DNA of 64,000 nucleotides. Source: Blumeriella jaapii (Eukaryota > Ascomycota > Leotiomycetes > Helotiales > Drepanopezizaceae). The position numbers and the translations under genes are program-made. Positions within the stretch are counted from its first letter, which is position 1. The number at the start of each line of letters is the position of its first letter. Under the pieces are notes generated by a model, which was not told the DNA's origin, made no database searches, and worked only from the letters and a program-made list of their open reading frames with translations. Positions 1 to 12,386 of this stretch are shown piece by piece. The stretch is taken from NCBI GenBank assembly GCA_009599575.1, contig VWND01000017.1, forward strand, positions 682,001 to 746,000, written 5' to 3'.

Positions 1-893
1 GGGAATTCTACATCACGCGCCAAGCCAAGCTTCGACTCCTCTCCTCTCATCACCATTGTAGAGCAGCCGACTCCATCATCTCGGTTCACGAATTGCATCT
101 CTACGCCGACGAATGCTACCTAATCGAAGAACTCCGGGACCAAGGTACGCTCCTCGACGTCATCAATCTCTCACGCATGAACTCTGCACCAACAAGTGCA
201 GGTCCAGGAGTCATGGATGAGAATCTTGTGATGTTTTTCGCAGTTGAGTTGTTCCGGACCGTCGAAAGCTTGCATGCGAACGGGATTCTGCATGGCGATC
301 TCAAAGCTGATAACTGTCTGGTGAGGCTGGATCAGATTGGAGATGATGATGTCTGGAGCACTAAGTATAGACGAGATGGGTCAGGCGGATGGGAGAAGAA
401 GGGCGTAGCCCTTATCGACTTCGGACGCGGGATCGACATGCAGTGTTTCCGTCCCGACGTCCAATTCATCGCGGATTGGAAAACCGGACCGGCTGATTGC
501 GCTGAGATGCGCGAGCTCCGTCCCTGGACGTACCAAATCGACTACCATGGTCTCGCAGGCATCATCCACTCGATGCTTTTTGGGAAATACATCGACACCA
601 TCGCCGATACTAAAGAAGTGGGCGGTATCGGAGGCACAAAGAGGTGGCGGATCAGAGAAGGCCTCAAGAGGTACTGGCAGACGGAAATCTGGGGTCGGGT
701 GTTCGATCTGCTTTTGAACCCGGCCTTCCATACGGATGAGGAGCTGGGGACGAAGATGCCGATGCTGAAGGGCATGAGGGCGTGTAGAGAAATTATGGAG
801 GAGTGGCTGGAGGGGAGTTCGGAGAAAGGAACAGGTCTCCAGGCAGGGCTGAGGAAGCTGGAGGCGGCTGTTTTGGGGTCGAAGAGGAAATAA
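1..893 (+). CDS. BUB1: BUB1 spindle-checkpoint kinase, C-terminal part (5' truncated)
   Basis: This is the kinase domain of the mitotic checkpoint Ser/Thr kinase BUB1, which acts at kinetochores to delay anaphase until chromosomes attach. The frame is open from base 3 at the window edge, so the true start lies outside. It opens with EFYITRQAKLRL, typical of the BUB1 kinase N-lobe, followed by VHELHLYADE and YLIEEL. The catalytic loop HGDLKADN and the Mg-binding DFGRGIDM variant of DFG are both present; the DFGR.ID form is characteristic of BUB1. The C-lobe (DYHGLAGIIHSMLFGKY) follows, and the frame ends in TAA at 891-893. No intron is needed in the visible part. The missing N-terminus (TPR, GLEBS and KEN regions) cannot be assessed. 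Confidence 0.92.
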   Translation, partial: EFYITRQAKLRLLSSHHHCRAADSIISVHELHLYADECYLIEELRDQGTLLDVINLSRMNSAPTSAGPGVMDENLVMFFAVELFRTVESLHANGILHGDLKADNCLVRLDQIGDDDVWSTKYRRDGSGGWEKKGVALIDFGRGIDMQCFRPDVQFIADWKTGPADCAEMRELRPWTYQIDYHGLAGIIHSMLFGKYIDTIADTKEVGGIGGTKRWRIREGLKRYWQTEIWGRVFDLLLNPAFHTDEELGTKMPMLKGMRACREIMEEWLEGSSEKGTGLQAGLRKLEAAVLGSKRK

Positions 894-3800
894 CGGGCGC
901 GAGAGTGTGTGGGTTTAATGAGTGCATGAGTGGCGTTCGCTGTGGTGGGTTCTACGGAATTGGCAGTACATATCCCGGGGCTTGAATCTTGATTCCAGTT
1001 TACTCAATGACTTTATGTTTATGACCACTTCGCTCCCCTTCACTTACACTGCTCTATCGCCCCACTCCCAGGTATCATCTGAGCTCTGCCTTCTTAGGTT
1101 CAAGAACTCTAACTCTTCCCTTTTGTCCCTGAAAAGTAAGACTGCTTAAACTTAACCATGGTATGTTCTTCTATCTGAGCACGCGATCGCACCTTTTCAT
1201 CCGTGACGTTTGATAGGTACAGTAGGTATTGTCATGATTCCACATGTTGTCAAGTGCACTTTTCCACGGCTCTCATTCGTCACAACATGCCATTTACTGT
1301 ATGTATCATGGCTGTATGATAAATCTGAAAGTCAAAACGCCGACTTCCACACGGATTCATACATTGAAACACCTTTCCCAGACTAGGATTACGGTGCTTG
1401 CGTACCCAAGCATTGAAAAATAGAATACCCACGTGACTTCGAATGCAGTATAAACTCGGAGGGCTTTACTCAAACACTATTCTCGCACCGACCCAGTTTC
1501 TTCGACATATCTACGGTGTTGGCTCAAAGTGGAGGTACGGGTACGTTTCTCTTACGAGCTACAGTCTCGAGTCCGGGTTTGAACACCATTTGGCTGCGCG
1601 ACAGTCGCGTAACGAGCTAAGAAGGTACGGTGTGTAGTTTCTCACCAATCTCGCTAAGTGGCAGTAGCAATGTGAACGGTCCTGTCCTCTCTATATAAAT
1701 CCCTGAGCTGTCTCCCTTGGAACTCCTCACAGACAATCTAATTGTCCAACCCACCTTTTCCTCACCGACAGTTCGTTGTGTGCGGTCGCGTTTACTTCGT
1801 ATGTTGTTTTCCTGCCAAAAGATAAGGAGGGTACTTCGAGGCGTGGAAGCTCGAAGACGGGGTTCCAGTCTGAAATTCTGAGTACAAAATATCAGAACGG
1901 AGAGCGGGGTTTGAAAATGACAGCAACAAAATGGTTGATAGTAGGAAGCGAGGGATGAGTAGGTTTACTAACATTTGTTTCCTCAGAGAGTACGATTGTC
2001 AAGGTTGACAAAACAAACACGGTGTCGTCGGAAGCAAGCCCGAGTATTACAGCCGGATTTCAAAATCAAGGCCGCGGATTTTATTTTGAGATTCAGCTTG
2101 ATTTTTAAAACGCGTATCAGTGGTACTGAAATCTTTGCATGTTTTTATATATCAAAACTGCCAAGTTTTCGTTAAAGAGCGTTAGCGAATAGGAAGTAGC
2201 GAGTGTTTCTGGGAACTGACTTGGGATAGAACGCGACTTTCTCGCTTCAGCTAAATTGATGTATAGTAAAAAAAAACCATGAGATTTCTGTCAAGGATAT
2301 TTTATGTGCTTAATATAGGTCCTTCGTCTACTAATAACATGTCGGAAAGCGGAATGTTTGATACAGTAATACTTCCTTATTTGTCAAGTCTCTCAAGGTT
2401 TTTTGCTACATCTGTCTGAACCCCGACGCAGGTAGAGTGGGATGGCCAGTCTCGCTTAGGCGGATCAAAAGCAACTTCATCGTACGAGTCCTACAGCGAA
2501 TATGGTCAGTCGGATCCAGGTGTCTGAGTATATCAATAGAACGAAGCCAAACTGAACAGAACACACATGGATGAATAACCTTTCAAGAAATCACCTTGAT
2601 GCAGCAATCTTGGTGTGGGAATATTAATGCGTTGCACTCGCATATAACACGTGCACAAACCTGATTATCGTATTAACAAAACTTCAGGCCTAGCTTCGCT
2701 GATGTAAATTACGAAGTACAGGCTTTACTGGTTTATTTTTGACAGGAACTGGGTCAAGGATAGTTTATAACGAATGGTCACGGTCTGGTCAGAAGGTGCA
2801 GCTACCTACTTTGTAAATTACTCTGAACGTCTATGGCAATTCCAATTCTTAATCATACCAACATTTTTTTGACTCCATATTCTGTATTGCCCTCAGTCTG
2901 AGGAGCGTTGTCGGGGCTTAAATATGCTTTGAGCGTGTCAAGTCTTACAGTATTTTCATGTACAGTACAAATAGTCTACACGGAACTTTGATTTTGAAAG
3001 ATTTAGGTTTCCTCTTCATTTTTTCTTCCTTTTTTAAATCATGTGATCTGTGAAGAGGCATTCTAACTGTTCTATGGTGGCACTCCAGTTACGCGGTGAG
3101 AGTATGTAAGATCCCAAGGTATTATGCCCGTCTGCTTTACATATGTACGGCTACAATGTAATGGGCTAAGTATGTACGCTAGCTCGGAATACACCAGGTG
3201 ACTGACTATCTCACTGTACCAAATAAGAAAGCAAAATAATTCACCCGAAAAAGTGCCCCGACATTGAGTCACACCTTAAGCGACGAAGGTGGGATCTGTG
3301 TGAAGACTCGGGAGTCGAACAATATGTTTTTTGATCCAAGTTTTTCCCTAACTGAACAATATGTTCTCGCAATTCATGAGAATAGGCTCTTTTCTAACTC
3401 TTACCTATGAACAGAATGGATACTTAGAAATTCTAATCTTGGAGTACCAGATACAGACCGAAGTATGCTAAGCTACGAGAAACCAACAGAGATTTTGCTC
3501 GAAGCTCGGGAAAGTCGCTACTTGTCTGATGAAAGTCCTGCGTTGCCTTGCTGAAACTTGCTTCTACTGTACTATGACGAAGACATGAACTTTTTATCAG
3601 CTTCCGCTGCATCCCCGCTGTCGATAATTCGAATGTAAGAAAGTGGATCCAACAGCAACTCGAGAAGAATCGCGAGCAAATCAAAGTAAGGCCGAACACC
3701 CGTATCGAACGTACTCACATATAGCAGCTTTTCCGCGACCATCGAAGGGAATTCAGCAGTTCTGGCAGATTCACATCCAAGGTTGCTTCGCAGATTATGC

Positions 3801-4176
3801 AATGATGCCGCTGTTCTTGCAGCGCTTCTTCGATTGCCTTTTCGTGAGGCTTTAAAATGATGTGATTGTTACTTATTATCTGAGAAGGTGGTGGCTTCTT
3901 CTCGGCCTTGGTAGTAGTGAACGGCAGATAGAGTTGCGTCGTGCTTACTACTTTTATGTACTTCTATTTGATCAAAGCCCCGTGTTATGTAGCCAAGCAT
4001 TGGCTGCTTTGCCATAAACTTCGACGAGAGAGCACCAATGCTCGAATCAATACCTACAGCAAGCATCTGCATGTCTGGTGTATGGGAGACCTAAACTACT
4101 AATACGAATGACATCCACATACTAGAGGCCTCCAGCGTCCGCTATTGTCAAGCCTATGTTTATTTACATACAAAAA
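894..4176. other. Long AT-richer intergenic spacer, no convincing gene
   Basis: There is no long open frame with family resemblance here. A core-promoter-like TATATAAAT sits near 1691 with pyrimidine-rich sequence after it but no recognisable gene downstream. On the minus strand at about 3572-3985, two open stretches could be joined by a GTGAGT..CAG intron (3618-3718), giving about 100 residues that I do not recognise. This could be a relic or a short hypothetical gene. The rest shows nothing I can support. Confidence 0.6.
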
Positions 4177-6397
4177 ATGGCCGAGGAAAAAGCTCCTAGT
4201 CCCTCTCCGGATCCCACTTTGAATCGTGTGAGACGTACAAATGTCGAAAAACCAGAGGTCGTTGAACAAGAGGTTTCTACATACGATTCTCAACAAACCA
4301 AAAGGCTTCTGCACAAAATGGACTGGCATCTCATCCCATTTCTTTCCCTTCTATACTTTCTCTCGTTTCTCGAGTAAGTGCCATTTGTCTTCTTCTGCAT
4401 TCCGGTTGCTGGACTCACAGAAAAAAAGTCGCACAAACATTGGAAATGCCAAACTATTTGGTCTCGAGAAGTCCCTAGGGATGGAGGGGATGGATTACAA
4501 CACGGCGCTGAGTAAGGTAGCATTTCTAGATCGTGTTGTGACTTGCTAACATCATACGTCCAGGTGTTTTCTGTGAGCTGACAGCATAACTGAGATTTGC
4601 AGCTCCTGACTCCCCTAGACGCGACCTACATTCTTTCCGAGGTCCCCTCAAACATGTAACTTGCACAGTGAAAGCTCTACTTGCTAAGCCGCTGACATTT
4701 CACAGGGTTTTGAAAAGATGGAGAGCTGTAAGTTTCTAGCTACTAAGTAGCCACAGCAACAAGCAACCTGTCTGTCAGCTGATCATTACAGTCGATGTGG
4801 TTTCCTGTTATGATGTTGGGATGGGGAATCACAGTGATTATGACCGGATTGGTAACAAATTTCCACGGCCTTGTGATCGCAAGAGCTTTTCTCGGTATCG
4901 CCGAGGCAGGCTTATTTCCTGTAAGATACCGCGTCTTCTCTTCCATCAACAGCTAACTGATCCAATAAGGGGGTGAACTATTACATCACACTTTGGTACA
5001 AGAGAAAGGAATGCGCATTCCGAGCCGCGATCTTCTTCTCCGCGGCTACTATCGCGGGGGCTTTCGGCGGCCTTCTGGCAAGAGCCATCAAGGAGATGGA
5101 TGGTGTAGGAAACAAGCCCGGATGGGCTTGGATCTTTATTCTCGAGGGACTGCTCACGGTTGTCGTTGCTTTTGTGGCATTCTGGGCCGTATACGATGAC
5201 CCGCAATCCGCTGCTTTTCTCAACGAGGAGGAGACAAAAGAAGTGTACCTGCGATTGAAGGACGATAATGAGCAAGCACCAATTTTCACTTGAAATTCCC
5301 AGTCCTGCGCTAACACTTAATAAGTTCTTTAGCGAATCATTACGACAAAAAGTTCGTGTATGACGCATTCAAGGATTGGAAGATCTGGGCGCAGGCTTTG
5401 TGGGTGTTCTGGGCATCGCTGTCGTTTTCGGTTTGGCTTTGCTGATAATCTCTAGTGCATATGTTGGGATTGCGACGCCCCTCTCTTCATTTTCCCTCTT
5501 CTTACCTTCTATCATTCGGGCAATGGGGTACTCGGACGCTGCGTCACAACTCTTGACTGTTGTAAGTTCCTCCCTCCGGGTCAATGTACACCTTGCCCCG
5601 TCCATGATTTTGTGCTTACCAACTTCTGCAGCCACCATATGTCCTGGGATGTCTCGTTACCGTTCTGGGTGGCTACTACAGTGACAAGATCAACAAGAGG
5701 GGAGTGTAAGGACCATCCATTCCCAGAATTCTAGTGCGTCAATCTGACCCCCAACAGTTTCCTGGTAGGATTTACTTGTAATGCAATCGTTGGCTACATC
5801 ATGCTTCTATCAACGGATATCCCCGCGGTGCAATACATTGGAACATTCCTGGCAGCTTGTGGAGCGTAAGTTGCTTGATCCAGCTCCCATGAGCATATCT
5901 GACAGTGGTAGTTATCCCGCCATCCCCGTCATAATTATGTGGAATGGAAACAACATCGGAGGCTCCACGAAGCGAAGCGTGGGGATCGCGATGCAGATCG
6001 CAGTTGGGAGCTGCGGTGGAGTCATCGCATCTTTCATGTTAGTGTCAGCGGCCGATATAATAGTGCTGTACATTTAACCAGCTCACTCGGTCCGGACACT
6101 GACATTTTGCGATGCTAGTTACCGAAACCAGGACAAGCCTCGATACTACTTAGGCCACGGAATTTGTCTGGCGTTAGTCTTACCCTGATAGCATATCAGG
6201 GAACTCATTAACAGGTTCGTTGCTTTAGGTTCATCGGAATGTCATCGATCATCATCGTTGCTCAAATGTTCGTTCTTCAGCAGATCAACAAGCGCAGAGA
6301 CGAGCAGCACCCGCCGCCCAGCGAGTACACCACTGAGATGAAAGTAGCCGAGAAGGACAGTGGAGACCAGGCGAGCTTCTTCAGGTACACTATTTAA
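4177..6397 (+). CDS. MFS permease, Dal5/allantoate-permease (anion:cation symporter) family
   Basis: This is a plasma-membrane major facilitator of the fungal Dal5-like family, which carries organic anions such as allantoate, vitamins or peptides; the substrate cannot be told from sequence. My model is 4177-4373, 4429-4511, 4564-4572, 4619-4655, 4706-4727, 4792-4920, 4970-5271, 5325-5399, 5456-5561, 5632-5705, 5758-5865, 5912-6037, 6119-6172, 6229-6397, giving 496 aa, in frame throughout. Family hallmarks are FLDRTNIGNAK after TM1, SEVPSNMVLKR, ARAFLGIAEAGLFPG, LFLPSIIRAMGYSDAASQLLTVPPY and WNGNNIGGSTKR. I chose ATG 4177 (MAEEK) over the upstream in-frame ATG at 4156 because it starts directly in the polar cytosolic tail. 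Oddities are a 9-nt exon (4564-4572) and a GC-AG intron (5272-5324). It runs convergently into POL5. Confidence 0.9.
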
Positions 6398-6959
6398 GTC
6401 ATCCAAGTCCAAAACGAGGATACTACGTGCAAGGATATGCGGTCACATAAACTATAGGGCGTGACAAAATCTGGGCTTGGAAAATGCCCTGTCGATAAAA
6501 GATGCGGCGGCTTAATGTCACACCAGAGAAATAGCAATATGTGCAATTCAAACTTGAGATCACATTCAGAATAGCCATCCCAATGAGACTTGATGACAGC
6601 AAAGGAATCTTATTCTCGTCTTAAGTTCTCTGACAGTGGGATGTTTACATTCACTAACTGATAAGCGAGCCGAATCCGCTTTAATTGTGGTGACATGTGC
6701 ATGTGTACACAGTTGGAGATCAGGCACAGGTGCACAGGAACCACGAGCGATGGATGTGTGAAAGAACGAGCCTGGCGGATGGTTGTTACAGTGAAAAAGT
6801 ACGAAGATAATCTCGGGACTTTTGAATTGACTTAGGCCAGCTACACTAACCACAGCGTACCCATACATGTGTATAGGGGCCGGTACCTCCAGCCTTGACA
6901 ACGTGCATGGTAAATACCGTCGTATTCGGCATCTCATCTTCATCTACTTCAGGCATAAT
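6398..6959. other. Convergent 3' spacer between permease and POL5
   Basis: This stretch lies between two gene 3' ends. I see no coding frame with family resemblance and no repeat. It presumably holds both 3' UTRs and polyadenylation signals, which I cannot place with confidence. Confidence 0.6.
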
Positions 6960-9900
6960 CTAAGTGTTGGCATGACTCTGACACCAATTGGTCCAATCCA
7001 TAAAGAACGAAGCCTGCATCCTGACCTCTCCCTCCACCCACTTCACCTGGGAATCTCGGTACACCGTCGCAATCTTTTTCACGGTGCTCTTGTCTGCTCT
7101 ATAGAGACTCGACGCCACCAGCAAACTAGCACTACTCGCCGCTCTCGCATACAAGTGCGACGGATCCTTCGAAGTCTCAACGTGAATTGCCTTCAACAGC
7201 TTGATCTGCTCACCAGCATCAACCTCACTAGCCCCTTCCTTCTTGGCACCCTTCGCAAAGGCGAGGATGATATCATGTGCCTTCTCAGCCAGTTGTTTCG
7301 TCTTGGTCGTCCTGATCAGTTGCAACAGTGGCAACAGCAGGCCGAAGGCCAAGGGATTTGAAGATTGCTTCTTGGCGTAGATGTCGAGGAGATCGAGGAC
7401 GCGGGTCTTGAAATTTACCATGGTCTCCTTGGCATCTTTCTGCTCCTGTTTCTTATTCGGGGCTTTCTTGCGCGCGGAGAAAATCTCTACGATTTTGGCA
7501 TCTAGTGCCATCATTTCGGAATCGGTCATGTCGGCGTCGCTCTCTTCGTCTACATTGGCGTCTTGGCCGATGACATGAGTACCAAGGGCTTGTGCTAGAG
7601 CTTGATTGAGCTTCTCTGCCTCCTCGTCTCCTTCGTCGTCGGACAGTTCTTCATTCTCGTCATCATCCGAGCTCTCTGCATCTTCACCCAGGTGGCCATT
7701 TAGATGATCTTCGTCGGCTTCCATATCGACAACTTCAACATCGGAGTCATCTTCATCGCCATCGATATCCATGCTATCTCCGTCTTCCGGCTCTTGGTCG
7801 AACAGTTCTTGTTGGCCTCTTAAGCTCTCACTAGATCCAAGGACATCGGTCATAAGCCTCAATCCGCTAGCTGTCACATCTCCCATGAACGCACCGAATA
7901 CATGCTGTGTGACTTTACGCAAGAGAGCAGATGGCTTGGAGATAAAGGAAAGAAGAAGCTCCACCAGTACATCTGAGGCATCGATATCAGACTTCTCCGT
8001 GGTCTTGTGGCGGATTAGTTTGTCGTAACATAGCTTCAGCTCATCTAAAACAGAAACAGCTTCAGATTCGCCATTGTACAGTTGGAAGATGACAAGTGCG
8101 TACAGAAGAGCCAAGGCTTGGAGTGGGGCCTTGTTTTCGAGACTTGCTTTCTTGGCCTTCTTCAAGATCTTCTCGACCGTCGCAAGAGCGCTGTCTTTGG
8201 ATTCGGTGAGCTTTTCGTCCATTTGAACTGCGTCTGAAGCAAAGGAAGTCAGGAGATCGCACGGGTAGACGTAGCCCTTCAAATCGGATAGTAGATGGCT
8301 GAACGCTGACATCAATCGGCTCCTGAAAATTGTTCGAGTCTTCTCGGACAATGGGGGCTTGCAAGTGGCGTTCTCGCTGTAAGCAAACTTGGCGAGTGTA
8401 GGAAGGGCGGATTCTCGGATCCAATCATTACTTCTGGTATCATCCACCAAGTTGACTTTGCGAATCATGTTCAGGATGTGATCACCGAGAATGATTCTTC
8501 TTATTTCAGATTCTTTGGCGAGGTCCGAGTCGGTTACGTTAACAGAGAGTGCAGGGTCTTTGAGCACACCAATGACAGTCGCAGCACTGTTGTCGTCCAC
8601 TAAGGCCAGGAGCCTTTCCACAGTCTTAGTCTTTGTGACTCGATCGAAGTTGTAAGTTCCGTGTCCAGCAATCAAGCATGGCAAGATGGTTGGCAACAAC
8701 CTCGGGCAGGCTTCTACAGCTTGGATCAAGACTTTCAAGGACTTATCGGCGGCTCGATGCAGAAAGCGATCTTTTTCTTGGACGTGATTAATCAGACAGC
8801 GAACAAGGTTATGGCTGAACACGCTCGGAAGCAGTTTTTCGAACGAGATCGCATCCTCGACTACCTTCTGGAACAGTAAGAACCCCCAGAACTTGCGTTC
8901 TCTGGAGGCAGTGGCAGAAAAGAGATTCTCTGGAGAATGGTCAGCAAATATAGCAATTCATCATGAGGGTATCCTACCGTCAACTGCTACCTTCCAAAAA
9001 TTCTCGAAATCTGATTTGATGCCGTGTACCTTGTTCTTGGTACCAGCGGCAAATTGCGCTAACACAATGCTCCACGCAAAATGTAGCTGGGCGTTCCAGT
9101 TTCCGGTCTGTTTCGCTGCTGATTCTTCGTCGAGGCGTCGTCTGAAGAGCTTTCTTTCAGCGCCTTCCCAAGTGCCTTGAGATGTTCCAGCGGGTTGCCG
9201 CTCGTGCCCCATGGCTTGCTTGGGAACTTCATGTCCGGAAATAGATTCCTCGCTGTGATCCAAACACCCACACCTTCTGGCGACAGCGCCAACCCATCAT
9301 TCTGCAACTGCTGCAAGGTAAACTCGGCCTGACTCTGACTCATCTGAGAAAGAGCTTTGGTAATAGCCCACCCGCACTGCTCCCGGGTCCACGGCTTTCT
9401 CGTCGCCAACTCGATGAATTTCTGCAGAATGGTGTTCCACTTATCGTCGTCCCCAAAAAGAACCTTCGCCCCAACAAAACACTCCAGTCCAAACAAGAGA
9501 CCCAAGTAATGGTCCTTCTCTTCTTGTCCACTCAAATCTCCATCGGGTTTCGTTTTCGCAATCAAGATGCCGACGACTTTGTCGAAATCCAAACCGGGGT
9601 ACTTCTTCAACGCAAGGCCCATCTCCCCATACAACTGGCCAATGACTTCTGTCAGGACCAAGCTGATCCCTAGTCTGGCGCATTTTCTCCCACTCGCGAG
9701 GCCGCGAAACAATCGTCTTTCGAGATGTCGCTGCAACGTCGACTCCTGCACGCCCTCTCCTCCTAGCAGACCTGCAACAATGGCATTTGCAGCATTGAGA
9801 CGCTCCTCGAGAACCTCACTGCCAAGAGTCTCATACAGGTCGACTTCTCTCTTCAGATCGGCGCCTTTCGCGTTGTCGAGGAACGGGGAGGTATCGAGAG

Positions 9901-10024
9901 GGGGTGGTGCAACTGCCGGCTTGGATGTTCTCTTTGCAGGCTTGTCCGCGGTTTTTGGAATCTTCTGCGACTTTTGATCTGCTGAGGAATCATCTCTCGC
10001 GACGCGCTTTCGTTTTGACGCCAT
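6960..10024 (-). CDS. POL5: POL5 / MYBBP1A-type nucleolar protein (one apparent frameshift)
   Basis: This is the fungal Pol5 (DNA polymerase phi/MYBBP1A family), a nucleolar HEAT-like protein that works in rRNA synthesis and 60S assembly despite its polymerase name. Exon 1 is 8978-10024, starting MASKRKR with a Lys-rich, NLS-like head. Exon 2 is 6960-8929; the intron 8930-8977 is 48 bp. Conserved stretches include LERRLFRGLASGRKCARLG, KQTGNWNAQLHFAW, RKFWGFLLFQKVV and SHNLVRCLINHVQEKDRFLHRAA. A long acidic tract (EDGDSMDIDGDEDDSDVEV and onward) lies in the C-terminal half, typical of the family. The reading frame breaks once at about 9105-9135, between LKESSSDDAS and KQTGNW. No GT..AG pair fits there, and one added base restores about 1005 aa. 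I infer an assembly indel rather than a dead gene. Confidence 0.9.
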
Positions 10025-10478
10025 TGTAAGGGTGTACAGTGGTGATCGACAATCTGCGCTCCTGTGAAAGAAGAATATCCAAAATAATTGTAAACTTTCT
10101 ATTCTGCCACCCCGCACACCGCCTCAGCCGCCGGCTTAGGCTAGCTCTCAGCTCCCGATGTGGAGCAAAGGATAAGTCGTGGTCTCGACTGAGACCACAA
10201 CTTCAATTCTACGTTCAAGTCACCTCCCGTTTTAGGAGTCGCGGTATGAAAAGTAAATTCTCCCCTTTTTCATATTCGACACTCAGGCTTTCAATTGCCT
10301 TTTTTTTTTTTAATTCTCCCTCACGTGGTTGAATCTTACTGTACATCCGAAAGCCGTCATCCCATCTTTCATATTTATCTTCATTTCACATCAAGGGCTC
10401 GAGTGTTCATCGGTCTATTTTATTCATGGGGTATCTTTTGGAGTCCCATAGAGCTCCTCCATGTGAACTTTCATCAGA
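10025..10478. other. Spacer upstream of POL5
   Basis: This holds the POL5 promoter side and a T11 run at 10301-10311. I see no gene or clear regulatory site that I can name. Confidence 0.55.
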
Positions 10479-11886
10479 ATGAATTCTTTCTCCGCCATCG
10501 GAGCCGTAGCCGCAATATGCCAGCTAGCACAAACAGCCGTCACTCTGTCCAAAACGCTCTATTCCCTTGACTGCGCCATCTTATCTGTTTCCGAAGATAT
10601 CCAGATCCTGGCTCATGACCTCGAAACCTTTTCCTAATCTCTGACACTTCTCTCGTGCCTTCTCGAACGCAGCAAAACATGGCGTTCGGATGATATATAC
10701 GACTTGCCCGTAAAGATCATCAAGGACTGTTCTGAACTGTATGCTAAAATCGACAAGACCTCGCCAAGTTTGGGGCGAAGGAGAGAAGCAGCTGGAAGCA
10801 AAGGGTTAAGTGGTGTAAAAAGAGGGGGACATACGGAAGTTGCTGAAAAGACCGAGAAACATGAAGGGGGCGCTTGCTGCTATGCCAATGAGTTTACAGG
10901 TGGATGTACAGCTAGCTATCTTTATTGTGGGTTGGTTGAGCGTTAGGCGGACCCTCGAGTCTTCGTCTATAGGCTGACTTGCCCTAGAAACACTTTCGCT
11001 CTAATAGCTTTACTGTAGCTTGCACAAGCCAGATGCAAGCTTGGAGACACCTCCACTGCCTGTTGGTACCAAGCTGCCTAGATATTCACCGCAGCCTACA
11101 GATCTAAAATCCTCTTTGGCCCAATACCGCGCGGCTCCGCACAAGCCCGTCGCAGTATCAAACAACCAAACCCGCCATTCCGTAGTTCGGCGTGACGAAA
11201 CCGGCTGAGCCGACAAGAGCCCGAATGCCTTCATGCCAGCGCAAAGCTATGTGACATTACCTCCCGCTGCGAGCATGCCTACCGCTTGCTCGCGTGAATC
11301 CGTTTCGAAGGCTGTCTCACCCGAGACTCGCAACCAGGCGCGCCGTCTCCTCACAGAGTGCGGTTCGGCTTATGCGGGAAAGTCAAAGGTGGGTGACAAC
11401 TGATCCTGAATTCGAGGCCAGAAGTGGAAAGTCGTCGTCGATTTAAACCATCACAAGTGCCAAGTCTATCCTGATAACTCAACGGGATGTCGCTCGGAAG
11501 GTCAAGGCTTGCATGCATTTCGCACCGCGGTTCAAGTTACCTACCTTGCCTATCTACAGTTTAGTCGAATGCCGCATTCCGGACTGAGAAGGTGAACTTT
11601 CACTCCGCTCGAGTCTTCACTTTTGAAGGGCAGAGAGGCGATTAACCACAGGCACATCTTCTATGCTAAGCAGCTTAGTCATCAGTACAATTCTTTCTAC
11701 CTTCACAGCAGCGCGCGCGTAAGTGATCGAAGTTCTGCCTGAGATATTGCTCTTCTTGGCTGACATAAACACTTGAAAGAAACCATCAAAATTCAAGGCG
11801 TCAACTCCACATTCCTGCAGAATGTTGTCATGCGACTACACGACTATTGTGCCGAACGTGAGGAGCTTCGATCATTTGGTCTTGCG
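10479..11886 (+). pseudogene. Decayed gene with fungal STAND-type N-terminal helical domain
   Basis: From ATG 10479 the frame reads FSAIGAVAAICQLAQTAV, then TLSKTLYSL, SEDIQILAHDLETFS and KIIKDCSELYAKID. This resembles the helical N-terminal domain found at the head of many fungal NLR/STAND and ankyrin proteins. It is broken by an in-frame TAA at 10635-10637, exactly where the family normally continues, and the same frame then resumes coherent sequence. Protein-like fragments continue in other frames at about 11030-11210 and at 11780-11886, the last reading FLQNVVMRLHDYCAEREELRSFG. I infer an old gene eroded by point mutation and indels. Such genes are often fast-evolving incompatibility or immunity factors, but no effector or NACHT domain is visible here. 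Confidence 0.55.
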
Positions 11887-11987
11887 GGTCTTTCTGCCCC
11901 CCTCCCCCGTTAGATACAATGGTATTTTTAACTTTTCTATCTATCTATCTACCTACAGTATCTATCTATTTATCTATCTATCCATAT

Positions 11988-12031
<44 letters not shown>

Positions 12032-12343
12032 AAAAAACTCAATAAGTACCTCTACGTACAGTATGTACAGTACATAGTACATAGTATATCCATCCACTCT
12101 CCCTCCCTTACACCCGCCACTTAAACAAACCACTTAAACAATCACTTAAACAACCAACCACTTAAACAAACAACCAACCAAACAAATAACCAACCAACTA
12201 AATAACCCCCACCCCCACTCCCACCCCAAGCTCCCCCTCCCCCTCTCCCCTCTCCCCTCTCCCCTCTCCCCTTTCTTCCCATTTGAAAGAGAAAGAAGGA
12301 GAGCTCGAAAGAAAGAAAGCTCGAAAGAAAGAAAGAAAAAAAG

Positions 12344-12386
<43 letters not shown>

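Noticed and set aside
4374..4420. First CAG acceptor for permease intron 1
   Set aside because: Using it (4418-4420) shifts the frame; the acceptor at 4428 restores FLDRTNIGNAK.
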